Source: Anaeromicropila populeti (GTDB lineage: Bacteria > Bacillota > Clostridia > Lachnospirales > Lachnospiraceae). Taken from it: a stretch of DNA of 64,000 bases. Positions within the stretch are counted from its first letter, which is position 1. Each line of letters opens with the position of its first letter. The stretch is taken from NCBI RefSeq assembly GCF_900112775.1, contig NZ_FOYZ01000011.1:110561-174560 (forward strand), read 5' to 3'. The position numbers were made by a program, and so were the translations under genes. Shown piece by piece: positions 1 through 9,321 of the stretch. The notes under the pieces are model-generated. The model worked only from the letters and a program-made list of their open reading frames with translations. It was not told where the DNA came from and did not search any database.

Positions 1-50
1 ATGGAGAAAGTGAAAAAATGCTGTCTGTATTGAAAGTTTTACTAGTTTAG
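1..50 (+). CDS. Possible C-terminal tail of an upstream gene (partial)
   Basis: Frame 3 is open from the window edge to a TAG at 48-50 and would end in the residues SVLKVLLV. Fifteen codons are too few to identify a family, so this is only a possible gene end. The bases from 51 to 127 are an AT-rich spacer with a TATAAT hexamer at 66-71 that could serve the next gene, but I see no convincing -35 element. Confidence 0.2.
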   Translation, partial: GESEKMLSVLKVLLV

Positions 51-127
51 CAATATGTTTTATGTTATAATAAATGTATATGTTATTTCTTAACAAGATT
101 TATGTTATGAAAATTGGGGGAATCTAG

Positions 128-2200
128 ATGCAAGGTAACGTAAGATATCCTGAGCACCTGGTGTTTGGCCTGGATATAGGAACAAGGAGCATTGTTGGAA
201 CAGTTGGATATAAGGAAAATCAAGTATTCAAAGTTGTTGCGCAGGTGGTTTTGTTCCATGATACCAGAGCAATGATGGATGGCCAGATACATGATATTAT
301 TAAGGTGTCAGAGACGATTACAACGATAAAAACAACTCTTGAACAGAAGATTGGACGAAAGCTTACGGATGTTTGCATTGCGGCTGCCGGGAGGGTATTA
401 AAAACACTTACCGTTACAACAGAATATGAATTTTCCAATGAAACAATTGTAGAAGAGGAGCATATTCATTCTCTGAATTTAATGGCAGTTGAGAAGGCAT
501 ATGAACAGCTGAGAGAAGAGACACAGGAAGAGGATATTAAGTTTTATTGTGTAGGATATTCTGTAATACGGTATTTTTTAAATGACTATTCCATCTTGAA
601 TCTGCATGGTCATAAAGCGAATAAAATTGCGACGGAACTGATTGCAACTTTTTTACCAGAGGAAGTAATAGATGGGTTGTATTTAGCGGTAGAACGTGCA
701 GGGTTATATGTGGCGAATCTTACCCTTGAGCCAATTGCAGCCATTAATGTGGCTATTCCAGAAAGTTATCGTTTGTTAAATATTGCACTTGTAGATGTTG
801 GAGCAGGGACATCAGATATTTCAATTACAAAGGATGGAAGTATCATTGCATATGGAATGATTCCGTATGCAGGGGATGAAATTTCAGAGACAATTGCAAA
901 ACGGTACTTAGTTGATTTTCAGACAGCAGAAAAAATAAAAATTGCCTGCATGAATAAAAAGACCGTGACTTATAAAGATATAATGGGATTAAGCTATAAG
1001 ATTACTACAAAAGAAGTATTAGAAGCAGTGGATGAAACAGTCCGGATGATAACAAAAAATGTGGCAGACCGGGTGATTGAATTAAACGGTGATAAAACGG
1101 TCAGCGCAGTTTTTGTAGTTGGAGGAGGCGGAAAGCTTCCGGGTTTTACAACGTACTTAGCGGACTATTTGAATTTGCCAAAAGAAAGAGTTGCTTTGCG
1201 TGGGCAGGAAGTACTTGGCAATGTAGAATTTTTGGAAACAGGGATTAAAAAAGATTCTCTTTTGGTAACACCAATAGGAATTTGTTTGAATTTTTATGAG
1301 CAGAAAAATAATTTTATTTATGTTCAGGTCAACGGTGAAAGAATAAAATTATATGATAATAATAAATTGACAATTGTAGATGCTGCATTGCAGGCGGGTG
1401 TATTAAATGAACAGTTATTTCCACAACGGGGAAAGGCGATTAATTTTACATTAGATGGAGAGAAGAGACTGGTTCGAGGAGAACTGGGAGAAGCTGCTGT
1501 TGTTAAGTTAAATGGTAAGGTTGTAGGTATCAGCAGTTCAATCCAACAAAATGATAAAATTGAAATCATTTCTTCCACAGTGGGAAGGGATGCCATATAT
1601 GAAGTGAGACAGCTGCCTGAGTTTAAAAGTAGTATTTCATTTATTTTTAATGGTAAAAGCATTATTTGTCCTAAATTTATAGTTGCGAATAACCAGCTGG
1701 TTTCTGAATTTTATGAGATTCAGGAGGGGGATCAGTTAGAAATTTTGAATTATTATACATTGAAGCAGATTCTGGAATTTATGGATTTGGATTTTGATGG
1801 GGATATTTATGTGAATAATGAACTGGCTTCTTTGGATGAAAAGGTATATGAACAGTTTTCAATTCGTCTGGATATGAGCAAACTGAAAATTGCCAGAAGG
1901 CAAAGCCTGTGGAATGAACCAGAACAAGTAACAGAACAAGTAACAGAACAAGTAACAGAACAGGAGAAAGGACAGGAGAAAGTTATAGATACAAAAGAAG
2001 TAACTGTTTATGTGAATGGTGAGAAGGTTGTATTAAAGAATAAGGGAAATTATATTTTGGTGGATGTGCTGGATTTTTATCCTTTCAATGTTGCAGAAGC
2101 GAAAGGAACAAAATTTGTGATAAAAGTAAATAATGTGACAGGAGATTTTACAACTGGCATATATGAGAACGACAGTATTGAACTGTATTGGGAGGAATAG
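128..2200 (+). CDS. FtsA/PilM-like actin-fold ATPase with C-terminal beta-grasp-like repeats
   Basis: The N-terminal half (residues 1 to about 400) has the actin/Hsp70 nucleotide fold of the FtsA/PilM group. The phosphate-1 motif is GLDIGTRSI at the start, phosphate-2 is VDVGAGTSDIS near residue 220, and a later glycine motif is VVGGGGKLPG. The C-terminal part is not standard FtsA. Segments of the form VNG-x-I-x-L followed by ND-x-I-x-I recur there and look like tandem ubiquitin/ThiS-type beta-grasp domains. A Glu/Gln/Val/Thr-rich linker near residue 600 is encoded by a 12-base tandem repeat. At 690 residues it is far longer than FtsA (about 420). No signal peptide is visible, so it should be cytosolic or peripheral to the membrane. 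It overlaps the start region of the diguanylate cyclase gene, which suggests translational coupling. The family is recognised; the role is unknown. Confidence 0.85.
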   Translation: MQGNVRYPEHLVFGLDIGTRSIVGTVGYKENQVFKVVAQVVLFHDTRAMMDGQIHDIIKVSETITTIKTTLEQKIGRKLTDVCIAAAGRVLKTLTVTTEYEFSNETIVEEEHIHSLNLMAVEKAYEQLREETQEEDIKFYCVGYSVIRYFLNDYSILNLHGHKANKIATELIATFLPEEVIDGLYLAVERAGLYVANLTLEPIAAINVAIPESYRLLNIALVDVGAGTSDISITKDGSIIAYGMIPYAGDEISETIAKRYLVDFQTAEKIKIACMNKKTVTYKDIMGLSYKITTKEVLEAVDETVRMITKNVADRVIELNGDKTVSAVFVVGGGGKLPGFTTYLADYLNLPKERVALRGQEVLGNVEFLETGIKKDSLLVTPIGICLNFYEQKNNFIYVQVNGERIKLYDNNKLTIVDAALQAGVLNEQLFPQRGKAINFTLDGEKRLVRGELGEAAVVKLNGKVVGISSSIQQNDKIEIISSTVGRDAIYEVRQLPEFKSSISFIFNGKSIICPKFIVANNQLVSEFYEIQEGDQLEILNYYTLKQILEFMDLDFDGDIYVNNELASLDEKVYEQFSIRLDMSKLKIARRQSLWNEPEQVTEQVTEQVTEQEKGQEKVIDTKEVTVYVNGEKVVLKNKGNYILVDVLDFYPFNVAEAKGTKFVIKVNNVTGDFTTGIYENDSIELYWEE
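1922..1957 (+). repeat. 12-base tandem repeat, three copies
   Basis: The unit GAACAAGTAACA occurs three times in perfect tandem within the FtsA-like gene and encodes a repeated Glu-Gln-Val-Thr linker. Copy number could vary by slippage without breaking the frame. Confidence 0.9.
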
Positions 2201-2205
2201 ATGTC

Positions 2206-3918
2206 TTGGATTATAATCAAGTTGTATTAATTCAAAAGAGGTTTTTTAAATTTCATAGAATTGTAGCTTGTTTTCTGATATTATATACCCTTCAGCAATA
2301 TGTAGCTTCTGGTGGATGGTGTGCTCTCGCAGCAATGATATATCTTTTTTGTAGTGTTTTTCTGGAGGGAGTTCTTCTTTACGTGAAACACTACTATCCA
2401 AAATGTATGGTTGTTTTGAAATATATAAATATTTGGTTTGGTATGTTTCTTGCGATTACAACATCAAACTATTATACTTTTGGAATATGTTTATTATGCT
2501 TGATTTTACTAGCTATGGAATATTATGTCTGTGTTGATTTTACAGATCCCTATGTTAGAAAATTATATTTCTTATCAATATGTATTCCACTCATTGCTTA
2601 CATATTGTGGTATAGTCTGATAGGAACTATTGCAGAGATTAGACTGATTTTAATGGTATTAGTATTAGGAGTGTTTTATGGGATTGTATGGCAATTTGCC
2701 GAAATAATAGCGAAGGTTATTAGTGAAAATAATGAGACGGTTTATGCTCAGACCCGATTGATTGAGAGAATCAATGAAACCAATGAGGAACTGGTTGTGA
2801 ATCAGGAAAAAGTAAAGAAAGCGAATGAGCTTCTTGGGGAACAAAAAATCAAGTTAGAAGCTGCTTATACAAAAATCAACAGTGTAAATATGGAAATGAA
2901 GATTCAAAACGATATTTTGAAATATATTTCTAGTTCACTAGAGCTTAGTAAACTGATGACCCTGATAACAGAATCCATTATTAATCGAATCGGTGTTGAC
3001 ATTTGTGCCATTGTGCTTCACCCAGATGCACTTTCAGAGGAAGCCTGCAATGGACGTATGGTATATAAGATAAAAAGTAAGTTAAGTAAAAAGTACATAG
3101 AAGAATTAAGTGAAGCAATTGAAGATAATTGTTTTGAAAAAATTATGATTAATTCAGTTACATACGTGGATAATTATGTAAATAAAAAAAAGTATTCCTT
3201 TCTGGAGGATGGCATGATTGGCTCTATGCTAATTGTACCATTAATCAGAAATAGTATGCAGATCGGTGAACTTTTCGTTGGTCACCGTTCATACGATTTT
3301 TTTATTGAAAATACAGCTTTTTTTGAAGGTATCGTTGCCCAGTTTACCATTGCCATGTACAATGCAAATTTATATGAGAAGATGCAGCTTATGGCAATTC
3401 AAGATGGTTTGACAGGGATATATAACCGAAGACATCTGACAGCGCTGTTTGAACAATATGTAAATGAATCATTAATCAATAGGGTTCCTTTGTCGGTCTG
3501 TTTGTTTGATATTGACCATTTCAAAAATGTGAATGATACGTATGGACATTTATTTGGAGATGAGGTTATACGCAGAATTGCTAGCTTATCAAAAGAAATT
3601 GCCTGTAAGTTTAATGGCGTTGTAGGCCGGTATGGGGGAGAAGAATTTGTAATTATTTTCCCTAATAAGGGGCTAGAAGAAGCGTATATTCCAGTTTCTA
3701 TGCTTCAGCAGAATGTGAAAAAGCTGGGATTACAGCATAATGAAAAACCAGTTTCGGTAAATGTAAGTGTTGGACTTACTTCTTATCCAGAAACTTGTGC
3801 TAGTCCGTTGGAATTACTGAACAGAGCAGATTGGGCAATGTACTATTCAAAACAGAATGGCAGGGATCAAATCACAATTGATTCCGATGAAATACGACAG
3901 GCAGTAAAACTAAAATAG
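2206..3918 (+). CDS. Membrane-bound GAF-GGDEF diguanylate cyclase
   Basis: Predicted to make cyclic di-GMP from two GTP. About six hydrophobic segments fill the first 165 residues, then come a coiled coil of about 60 residues, a GAF-like domain and a C-terminal GGDEF domain. The signature is RYGGEEF (the GGEEF form), preceded by FDIDHFKNVNDTYGH, so the cyclase should be active. I see no RxxD product-inhibition site directly before it and no EAL domain. The start is a TTG at 2206 with GGAGG at 2191-2195, ten bases upstream. The ATG at 2201 is in another frame that closes quickly, and the TTG at 2188 lies before the ribosome site. The gene follows the FtsA-like gene with only a few bases between them, so the two are probably one transcript. 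Confidence 0.9.
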   Translation: MDYNQVVLIQKRFFKFHRIVACFLILYTLQQYVASGGWCALAAMIYLFCSVFLEGVLLYVKHYYPKCMVVLKYINIWFGMFLAITTSNYYTFGICLLCLILLAMEYYVCVDFTDPYVRKLYFLSICIPLIAYILWYSLIGTIAEIRLILMVLVLGVFYGIVWQFAEIIAKVISENNETVYAQTRLIERINETNEELVVNQEKVKKANELLGEQKIKLEAAYTKINSVNMEMKIQNDILKYISSSLELSKLMTLITESIINRIGVDICAIVLHPDALSEEACNGRMVYKIKSKLSKKYIEELSEAIEDNCFEKIMINSVTYVDNYVNKKKYSFLEDGMIGSMLIVPLIRNSMQIGELFVGHRSYDFFIENTAFFEGIVAQFTIAMYNANLYEKMQLMAIQDGLTGIYNRRHLTALFEQYVNESLINRVPLSVCLFDIDHFKNVNDTYGHLFGDEVIRRIASLSKEIACKFNGVVGRYGGEEFVIIFPNKGLEEAYIPVSMLQQNVKKLGLQHNEKPVSVNVSVGLTSYPETCASPLELLNRADWAMYYSKQNGRDQITIDSDEIRQAVKLK

Positions 3919-3934
3919 TATTTTAATTAGTGAG

Positions 3935-3980
3935 AAAAGGGGTTTATTCTAATGAGAATAGAATAGATTCCTTTTTTTGT
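3935..3980 (+). terminator. Probable intrinsic terminator after the GGDEF gene
   Basis: AAAAGG at 3935-3940 can pair with CCTTTT at 3970-3975, with an inner TATTCT/AGAATA pairing, followed by a run of T. The stem has an internal bulge, so it is of moderate strength. Confidence 0.6.
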
Positions 3981-4054
3981 CTAGCTAATTAAAAAAGAAT
4001 GTGTTATAATGTCATAGATTTTAGATGAAAAATTGCTGGAAAAGAGGAAGGCCC

Positions 4055-4849
4055 ATGGAATTATGTAGCATTGCCAGTGGAAGCAGTGGGAATTGTATAT
4101 ATGTTGGAAATAGGTGTACAAGTCTGCTGATTGATGCAGGGATTAGTTGTAAGCGAATCGAAAGTGGCTTATCAGAAATAGATGTAAATCCTGAAAAACT
4201 AGATGGCATTTTGGTTACCCACGAACATTCTGATCATGTTTTAGGATTGGGAGTTATGGCGAGAAGATATCATGTTCCGATTTATGCAACAGCTGAAACC
4301 TTAAGTGCATTAAGCAGAATAAAGAGTCTCGGCAAAATAGATCCTGGTTTATTTCGGATTATTGAACCAAATCAGAGTTTTGAAATTCATGATGTGATTG
4401 TGAATCCATTTTCTATTTCCCATGATGCAGCAAATCCAGTTTGTTATACCATTGAACAGAATGGGCATAAGGTTGGAGTAGCAACAGACTTAGGGATTTA
4501 TGATGATTATATTGTTGAAAGTCTTAAAAACTCAGAGATTCTTTTATTAGAAGCAAATCATGATATTAACATGCTTCAGGTTGGAGCTTATCCTTACGTA
4601 CTGAAAAGAAGAATTCTGGGAGAACGAGGGCATTTATCTAATGACAATTGTGGCAGGCTGATTCGGAATTTGCTGCATGATAAATTGCGATATATTTATC
4701 TGGGGCATTTAAGTAAAGAAAATAATTATCCAGATTTGGCTTATGAAACAGTAAAATATGAACTGGATCAAAGTGATAGTCCATTTAAAAATAATTTTCT
4801 ATTAGAGGTGGCAAAAAGAGAAGAACCATCTGTTTTAGTAAGTTTATAA
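4055..4849 (+). CDS. WalJ/YycJ-type MBL-fold metallohydrolase
   Basis: A metallo-beta-lactamase-fold hydrolase with the metal-binding motif THEHSDH (His56, His58, Asp60, His61), a distal HDAANPV segment and later conserved His residues. It fits the YycJ/WalJ family in length (264 residues) and in its opening, MELCSIASGSSGNC. WalJ proteins are associated with the WalRK cell-wall regulon and with coordination of replication and division, and nuclease activity has been reported. No walK or walR lies in this window. I chose ATG 4055 because GAGG at 4044-4047 is seven bases upstream; the ATG at 4025 would add ten poorly conserved residues. Confidence 0.88.
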   Translation: MELCSIASGSSGNCIYVGNRCTSLLIDAGISCKRIESGLSEIDVNPEKLDGILVTHEHSDHVLGLGVMARRYHVPIYATAETLSALSRIKSLGKIDPGLFRIIEPNQSFEIHDVIVNPFSISHDAANPVCYTIEQNGHKVGVATDLGIYDDYIVESLKNSEILLLEANHDINMLQVGAYPYVLKRRILGERGHLSNDNCGRLIRNLLHDKLRYIYLGHLSKENNYPDLAYETVKYELDQSDSPFKNNFLLEVAKREEPSVLVSL

Positions 4850-4870
4850 TACATTTATGGAGGTACTCAT

Positions 4871-5143
4871 ATGAAAAAATCAATTATTACAGTAGTAGGA
4901 AAAGACAGCGTGGGAATTATCGCTAAAGTATGTACGTATTTAGCAAACAATAATGTGAACGTTTTAGATATTTCGCAAACAATTGTACAAGGGTATTTTA
5001 ATATGATGATGATTGCAGATACTAATGAAGCAAAAAAAGATTTTATGATAATTGGAGAAGAGCTGGAGCAGATCGGGGAAGAAATCGGCTGTTCTATAAA
5101 GATGCAGCATGAAGATATATTTAATAAGATGCACCGGATTTAA
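4871..5143 (+). CDS. ACT-domain protein (UPF0237 family)
   Basis: A 90-residue protein made of one ACT domain: the opening IITVVGKDSVGIIAKV leads into NVNVLDISQTI. ACT domains bind small ligands, usually amino acids, and this family is the single-domain relative of the GcvR-type regulators. A good GGAGG precedes the ATG. The gene is 33 bases upstream of a UPF0210 gene, the usual partner of this family, so the two products probably act together, the ACT protein perhaps as a ligand sensor. The ligand is not known from the sequence. Confidence 0.92.
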   Translation: MKKSIITVVGKDSVGIIAKVCTYLANNNVNVLDISQTIVQGYFNMMMIADTNEAKKDFMIIGEELEQIGEEIGCSIKMQHEDIFNKMHRI

Positions 5144-5176
5144 TAGCAAAGAACATGGAAAGAAAGGATTGATAAG

Positions 5177-6532
5177 ATGATTAATATACATGAGGTAGTT
5201 GAAACGAATTCCATGATCGAGCAGATGAATTTGGATGTCAGAACAATCACACTTGGAATTAGCCTGTTGGATTGTGCAGATGACAATTTAGAACGACTAT
5301 GTGATAAAATATACCGCAAAATTACCACGGTTGCCAAGGATCTAGTGTCTACGGGAAAAGAGATAGAAAGAGAATACGGCATTCCAATTGTAAATAAAAG
5401 AATTTCTATTACGCCAATTTCTTTGGTGGGCGCAGCGGCATGTAAAGAACCGGGTGATTATGTTAAAATAGCAAAAAGCCTGGATCAGGCAGCAAAGGAA
5501 GTAGGAGTTAATTTTCTTGGCGGGTTTTCAGCACTTGTTTCCAAAGGAATGACAAAAAGCGATGAATTATTAATTCGAAGTATTCCACAGGCACTAGCTC
5601 AGACAGAGAGGGTGTGTAGTTCTGTAAATGTTGGTTCTACAAAAACAGGAATTGATATGGATGCAGTGAAGATTCTAGGTGAAATTATTTTGGAGACTTC
5701 TCGCATTACCGATTCACAAGGCTGTGCTAAATTAGTAATATTCTGTAATGCTCCTGATGATAATCCATTTATGGCAGGTGCATTTCATGGAGTGACAGAA
5801 GCAGATGCCGTAATTAATGTAGGGGTAAGTGGTCCTGGCGTTGTAAAACGTGCATTAGAAGGCGTGCGTGGCGCAGATTTTGGCACACTCTGCGAAACTG
5901 TGAAAAAAACAGCATTTAAGATTACAAGGGTCGGTCAGCTGGTTGCCCAGGAAGCGTCTAAAAGACTTGGAATTCCATTTGGAATCATTGACCTGTCTCT
6001 GGCACCAACACCTGCCATAGGAGATAGTATTGCAGAAATATTTGAAGAGATGGGTCTGGAACGTGCCGGTGCCCCTGGAACAACAGCCGCGTTGGCGCTC
6101 CTAAATGATCAGGTGAAAAAAGGAGGCGTTATGGCATCTTCCTATGTGGGAGGTTTAAGCGGAGCTTTTATACCAGTCAGTGAGGATCAGGGAATGATTC
6201 AGGCAGTACTAGAAGGTGCCTTGTCTTTGGAAAAGCTGGAGGCAATGACCTGTGTCTGCTCAGTGGGACTGGATATGATTGCGATACCAGGTGATACAAA
6301 GGCAAGTACGATTTCTGGTATTCTTGCTGATGAAATGGCGATCGGAATGATTAATCAAAAAACAACGGCTGTCCGTATTATTCCTGTGATAGGTAAAAAA
6401 GTTGGAGAAATGGTTGAATTTGGCGGTTTGCTCGGATACGCTCCTGTAATGCCTGTAAATCAATTTTCCTGTGAAAACTTTATTAATAGAGGAGGACGCA
6501 TTCCTGCGCCTATCCATAGCTTTAAAAATTAA
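5177..6532 (+). CDS. UPF0210 (DUF711, PFL-like) family protein
   Basis: A 451-residue protein that matches UPF0210/DUF711 along its whole length, from [20 protein letters not shown] to the glycine-rich C-terminal segment [13 protein letters not shown]. Proteins of this family are sometimes labelled PFL family because of fold similarity to pyruvate formate-lyase, but I know of no established activity. No glycyl-radical motif is evident. It sits directly after its ACT-domain partner and is followed by a terminator, so the pair forms a compact two-gene operon. Confidence 0.92.
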   Translation: MINIHEVVETNSMIEQMNLDVRTITLGISLLDCADDNLERLCDKIYRKITTVAKDLVSTGKEIEREYGIPIVNKRISITPISLVGAAACKEPGDYVKIAKSLDQAAKEVGVNFLGGFSALVSKGMTKSDELLIRSIPQALAQTERVCSSVNVGSTKTGIDMDAVKILGEIILETSRITDSQGCAKLVIFCNAPDDNPFMAGAFHGVTEADAVINVGVSGPGVVKRALEGVRGADFGTLCETVKKTAFKITRVGQLVAQEASKRLGIPFGIIDLSLAPTPAIGDSIAEIFEEMGLERAGAPGTTAALALLNDQVKKGGVMASSYVGGLSGAFIPVSEDQGMIQAVLEGALSLEKLEAMTCVCSVGLDMIAIPGDTKASTISGILADEMAIGMINQKTTAVRIIPVIGKKVGEMVEFGGLLGYAPVMPVNQFSCENFINRGGRIPAPIHSFKN

Positions 6533-6544
6533 ATAATTCTCAAC

Positions 6545-6576
6545 AAAGGGGCTGCTTAGGAATAACAGCCTTTTTC
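6545..6576 (+). terminator. Intrinsic terminator after the UPF0210 gene
   Basis: GGCTG at 6550-6554 pairs with CAGCC at 6566-6570, extended by AAAG/CTTT, followed by five T. Confidence 0.7.
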
Positions 6577-6675
6577 TATTTTGCATATAATTTCTGGTTT
6601 TCCAGAAAATCGTTGTATAGGTAAATAGAAATTATGTATTGTGATTATACTATTCTTTGAATGGAGGAGTTTATA

Positions 6676-8148
6676 ATGGTTTTGGATCAAATAGATTATA
6701 AAAAAGTGTTTTATTTTTTTGAACAAATTAGTAATGTTCCAAGGGGTTCTCAGAATAATAAGGGGATCAGTGATTTTTTGGTCGGATTTGCAAAGGAACA
6801 TAATCTGGAATATAAACAGGATAAAGAATACAATGTCGTCATTAAAAAACCAGCTTCTAAAGGACAGGAAAACTGTCCGGCAGTTATGTTACAGGCACAT
6901 ATGGATATGGTTTGTGAAAAAAATTATGATACAAAGCATGACTTTACAGAGGAGGGACTGGAGTTAGAGATAGAAGGCGATTATATTTATGCTAACGGAA
7001 CTACATTAGGCGGCGATGATGGAATTGGAATGGCATATATTTTGACAATTTTGGACAGTCAGGATGTGGTGCATCCAAAATTAGAAGCAGTTTTTACCAC
7101 AGATGAAGAAATCGGAATGGAAGGTGCTGTTGCACTTGATGTTAGTGATCTAGAAGCAAAGTATATGCTTAATATTGATTCAGATGAGGAGTGGAAAGTA
7201 ATTGCTGGCTGCGCTGGAGGTATGCGTTCTAACTGTTGTATTCCTATAGAAAAAAAACCAGCGGAAGGAATTAAGGCTCGAATAGCCATAACAGGACTTG
7301 TTGGTGGTCATTCTGGTATAGAAATCAATAAAGAACGTGTAAATGGTAATATTTTATTGGGAAGACTTTTATTTCAGCTTCAAAAATTCGTTTCTTTTCA
7401 AGTGATATCTATTTGGGGAGGACTAAAGGATAATGCAATTCCAAGAGAGTCATTTGCAGAAATCATGGTTGAACAGGAACAAAAGGTGCAGATTGAGGAT
7501 GCTGTGAAAATGCTGGCTGAAGTATATGGAAAAGAATATAAGAAAAATGAACCAGATTTAAAAATTACGATTCAGATGGAAGAGAGTTCTAGTGCCTGTG
7601 AGATTTTTTCAGAACATAGTTTTCATTTGGTTCTGCAAATGCTTTTATTTACACCAAATGGAGTTCAGGGAATGAGCAGCGATATTGAAGGGCTAGTAGA
7701 AAGCTCTTTGAACTTGGGCATTATTGTGACAAAAGAGGACATCGTTTGTTTTTCTTATTCGGTTCGCAGTTCTGTTTCCTTATACAAAAATTATATAGGA
7801 GATAAGTTGAAGTTTCTAACTGAAACATTAGGTGGTACGTATTCACAAAAAGGAGAATACCCAGGGTGGGAATATAAAAGTAATTCAAAATTACGAGAAA
7901 TTTGTATTAAAACCTATCGGGAAATGTTTGCAAAGGAAGTGGGAGTAGAGGTTGTTCATGCAGGACTTGAGTGTGGTGTGATTTTAGAGAAAATGCCTGA
8001 GCTTGATATGATATCACTGGGCCCAAATATTTATGACATTCATACTCCAAATGAGAAATTATCCATTTCATCTACTGTCCGAATTTATGACTATGTTATA
8101 GCAATATTAAATGAAATCTGCAAGGTGCATATGAGTGATGAAAAATAA
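6676..8148 (+). CDS. pepD: Aminoacyl-histidine dipeptidase (PepD, M20 family)
   Basis: A zinc dipeptidase of the PepD group, which cleaves Xaa-His dipeptides such as carnosine in the cytosol. The metal site is visible as QAHMDMV (His75, Asp77), LGGDDGIGMA (bridging Asp) and TTDEEIGMEGA (catalytic Glu pair), with a second-domain GGHSG motif. The length of 490 residues is normal. ATG 6676 is preferred because GGAGG at 6663-6667 is eight bases upstream, which leaves the in-frame ATG at 6661 before its own ribosome site. The stop overlaps the start of the LCP gene, so the two are likely co-translated although their functions seem unrelated. Confidence 0.93.
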   Translation: MVLDQIDYKKVFYFFEQISNVPRGSQNNKGISDFLVGFAKEHNLEYKQDKEYNVVIKKPASKGQENCPAVMLQAHMDMVCEKNYDTKHDFTEEGLELEIEGDYIYANGTTLGGDDGIGMAYILTILDSQDVVHPKLEAVFTTDEEIGMEGAVALDVSDLEAKYMLNIDSDEEWKVIAGCAGGMRSNCCIPIEKKPAEGIKARIAITGLVGGHSGIEINKERVNGNILLGRLLFQLQKFVSFQVISIWGGLKDNAIPRESFAEIMVEQEQKVQIEDAVKMLAEVYGKEYKKNEPDLKITIQMEESSSACEIFSEHSFHLVLQMLLFTPNGVQGMSSDIEGLVESSLNLGIIVTKEDIVCFSYSVRSSVSLYKNYIGDKLKFLTETLGGTYSQKGEYPGWEYKSNSKLREICIKTYREMFAKEVGVEVVHAGLECGVILEKMPELDMISLGPNIYDIHTPNEKLSISSTVRIYDYVIAILNEICKVHMSDEK

Positions 8149-9157
8149 AAAAACTATTCTTAAAATTATTTTTGTGGTAAGTGCTGTTGCAGTATGCATT
8201 GGGGTTGCAGGTGCAATTTATGCCAATTACCTGCTCAATCGTGTCCAGTATGAGAAAAAAGAGGACACTCCATTGCAAGAAGAATTTTTTGAGCAGGACG
8301 ATGGAGCAGAAGAACTGGATGAACTGAGTCCAGAGGATGTTGTGTGGGAACAGCAAGATGGCGCAAGACGTCAGGAGGGGGTTTATAACTTTTTACTGGT
8401 AGGTGAGGAAGCAATAGGCGCTGGAAAAAGCAGAGGGAGGACAGATTCTATTATGCTGGTCACCTTACATGTTAAGCAGAAGGCAATAAAAATTACTTCT
8501 CTGATGAGGGATATTTATGTCCAGATCCCTGGGTACAGTGATAATAAATTAAATGCTGCTTATCATAATGGCGGGATGCCTTTATTAGTAGAAACAATCC
8601 AATTAAATTTTCAAGTTGCTGTTGACGGCTATGCTAAAGTAGATTTTGAAAGCTTTGAACAGTTGATTGATCAGTTGGGGGGAGTGGAAATTACATTAAC
8701 TGAAAAAGAGGCTGCTTATCTTAATAGGACCAATTATATTTCAAACCCAGCCTATCGAAATGTGATAGTAGGAACCCAGATATTAAATGGGAATCAGGCG
8801 CTTGGGTATTCACGAATCCGATATGTTTCCACAGAAACGGAAGCAAATGACTTTGGAAGAACTAGCCGTCAGAGAAATGTTCTTATGGCTATCTTTCAAA
8901 AATACAAAGAAAAGAGCGCAGTAGAACTGATTGCCTTGCTTCCAGATATCTTATCTCTTGTGACAACAGATAGGACAAAAGCAGATTTAATTGAATACAT
9001 TTCGCTGATTGTTACGATGCATCCAGATGAATTACAAACGATGAGGGTTCCTATTGATAATGGCTATCAAAATGCAAACATTCGTGGTATGTCAGTATTG
9101 ATTTTAGAGGATGCAGATAAAAATCGGGATGCATTGCATGATTTTATTTTTGGATAG
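8138..9157 (+). CDS. LytR-CpsA-Psr (LCP) family cell-wall glycopolymer transferase
   Basis: LCP enzymes sit in the membrane with an extracellular catalytic domain and move teichoic-acid or capsule-like polymers from a lipid carrier to peptidoglycan. One N-terminal transmembrane helix (residues 5-28) is followed by an acidic stalk and then the LCP domain. Conserved elements are GRTDSIMLV, SLMRDIYVQIP, KLNAAYHNGG and FGRTSRQRNVL, which hold the arginines and aspartates that bind the pyrophosphate of the lipid substrate. ATG 8138 overlaps the end of pepD; a GTG at 8135 is equally possible. The gene is followed by a strong terminator. Confidence 0.93.
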   Translation: MKNKKTILKIIFVVSAVAVCIGVAGAIYANYLLNRVQYEKKEDTPLQEEFFEQDDGAEELDELSPEDVVWEQQDGARRQEGVYNFLLVGEEAIGAGKSRGRTDSIMLVTLHVKQKAIKITSLMRDIYVQIPGYSDNKLNAAYHNGGMPLLVETIQLNFQVAVDGYAKVDFESFEQLIDQLGGVEITLTEKEAAYLNRTNYISNPAYRNVIVGTQILNGNQALGYSRIRYVSTETEANDFGRTSRQRNVLMAIFQKYKEKSAVELIALLPDILSLVTTDRTKADLIEYISLIVTMHPDELQTMRVPIDNGYQNANIRGMSVLILEDADKNRDALHDFIFG

Positions 9158-9192
9158 ACAGTAACGGAAAAGCAGTACAATAGAGTGTATTC

Positions 9193-9236
9193 TTTTATGT
9201 GGCAGGATAGTGCCTGTCACATAAAAACCCTTTTTT
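9193..9236 (+). terminator. Strong intrinsic terminator after the LCP gene
   Basis: TTTTATGTGGCAGG at 9193-9206 pairs almost perfectly with CCTGTCACATAAAA at about 9213-9226, and a T-run follows at 9231-9236. Confidence 0.8.
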
Positions 9237-9321
9237 GTTCATCAGTAATTTTTTTGAAATATGAATATTTTTCATAATTGGGTCATATATATAATATGTT
9301 AATACCTAATGGAGTATGTTC

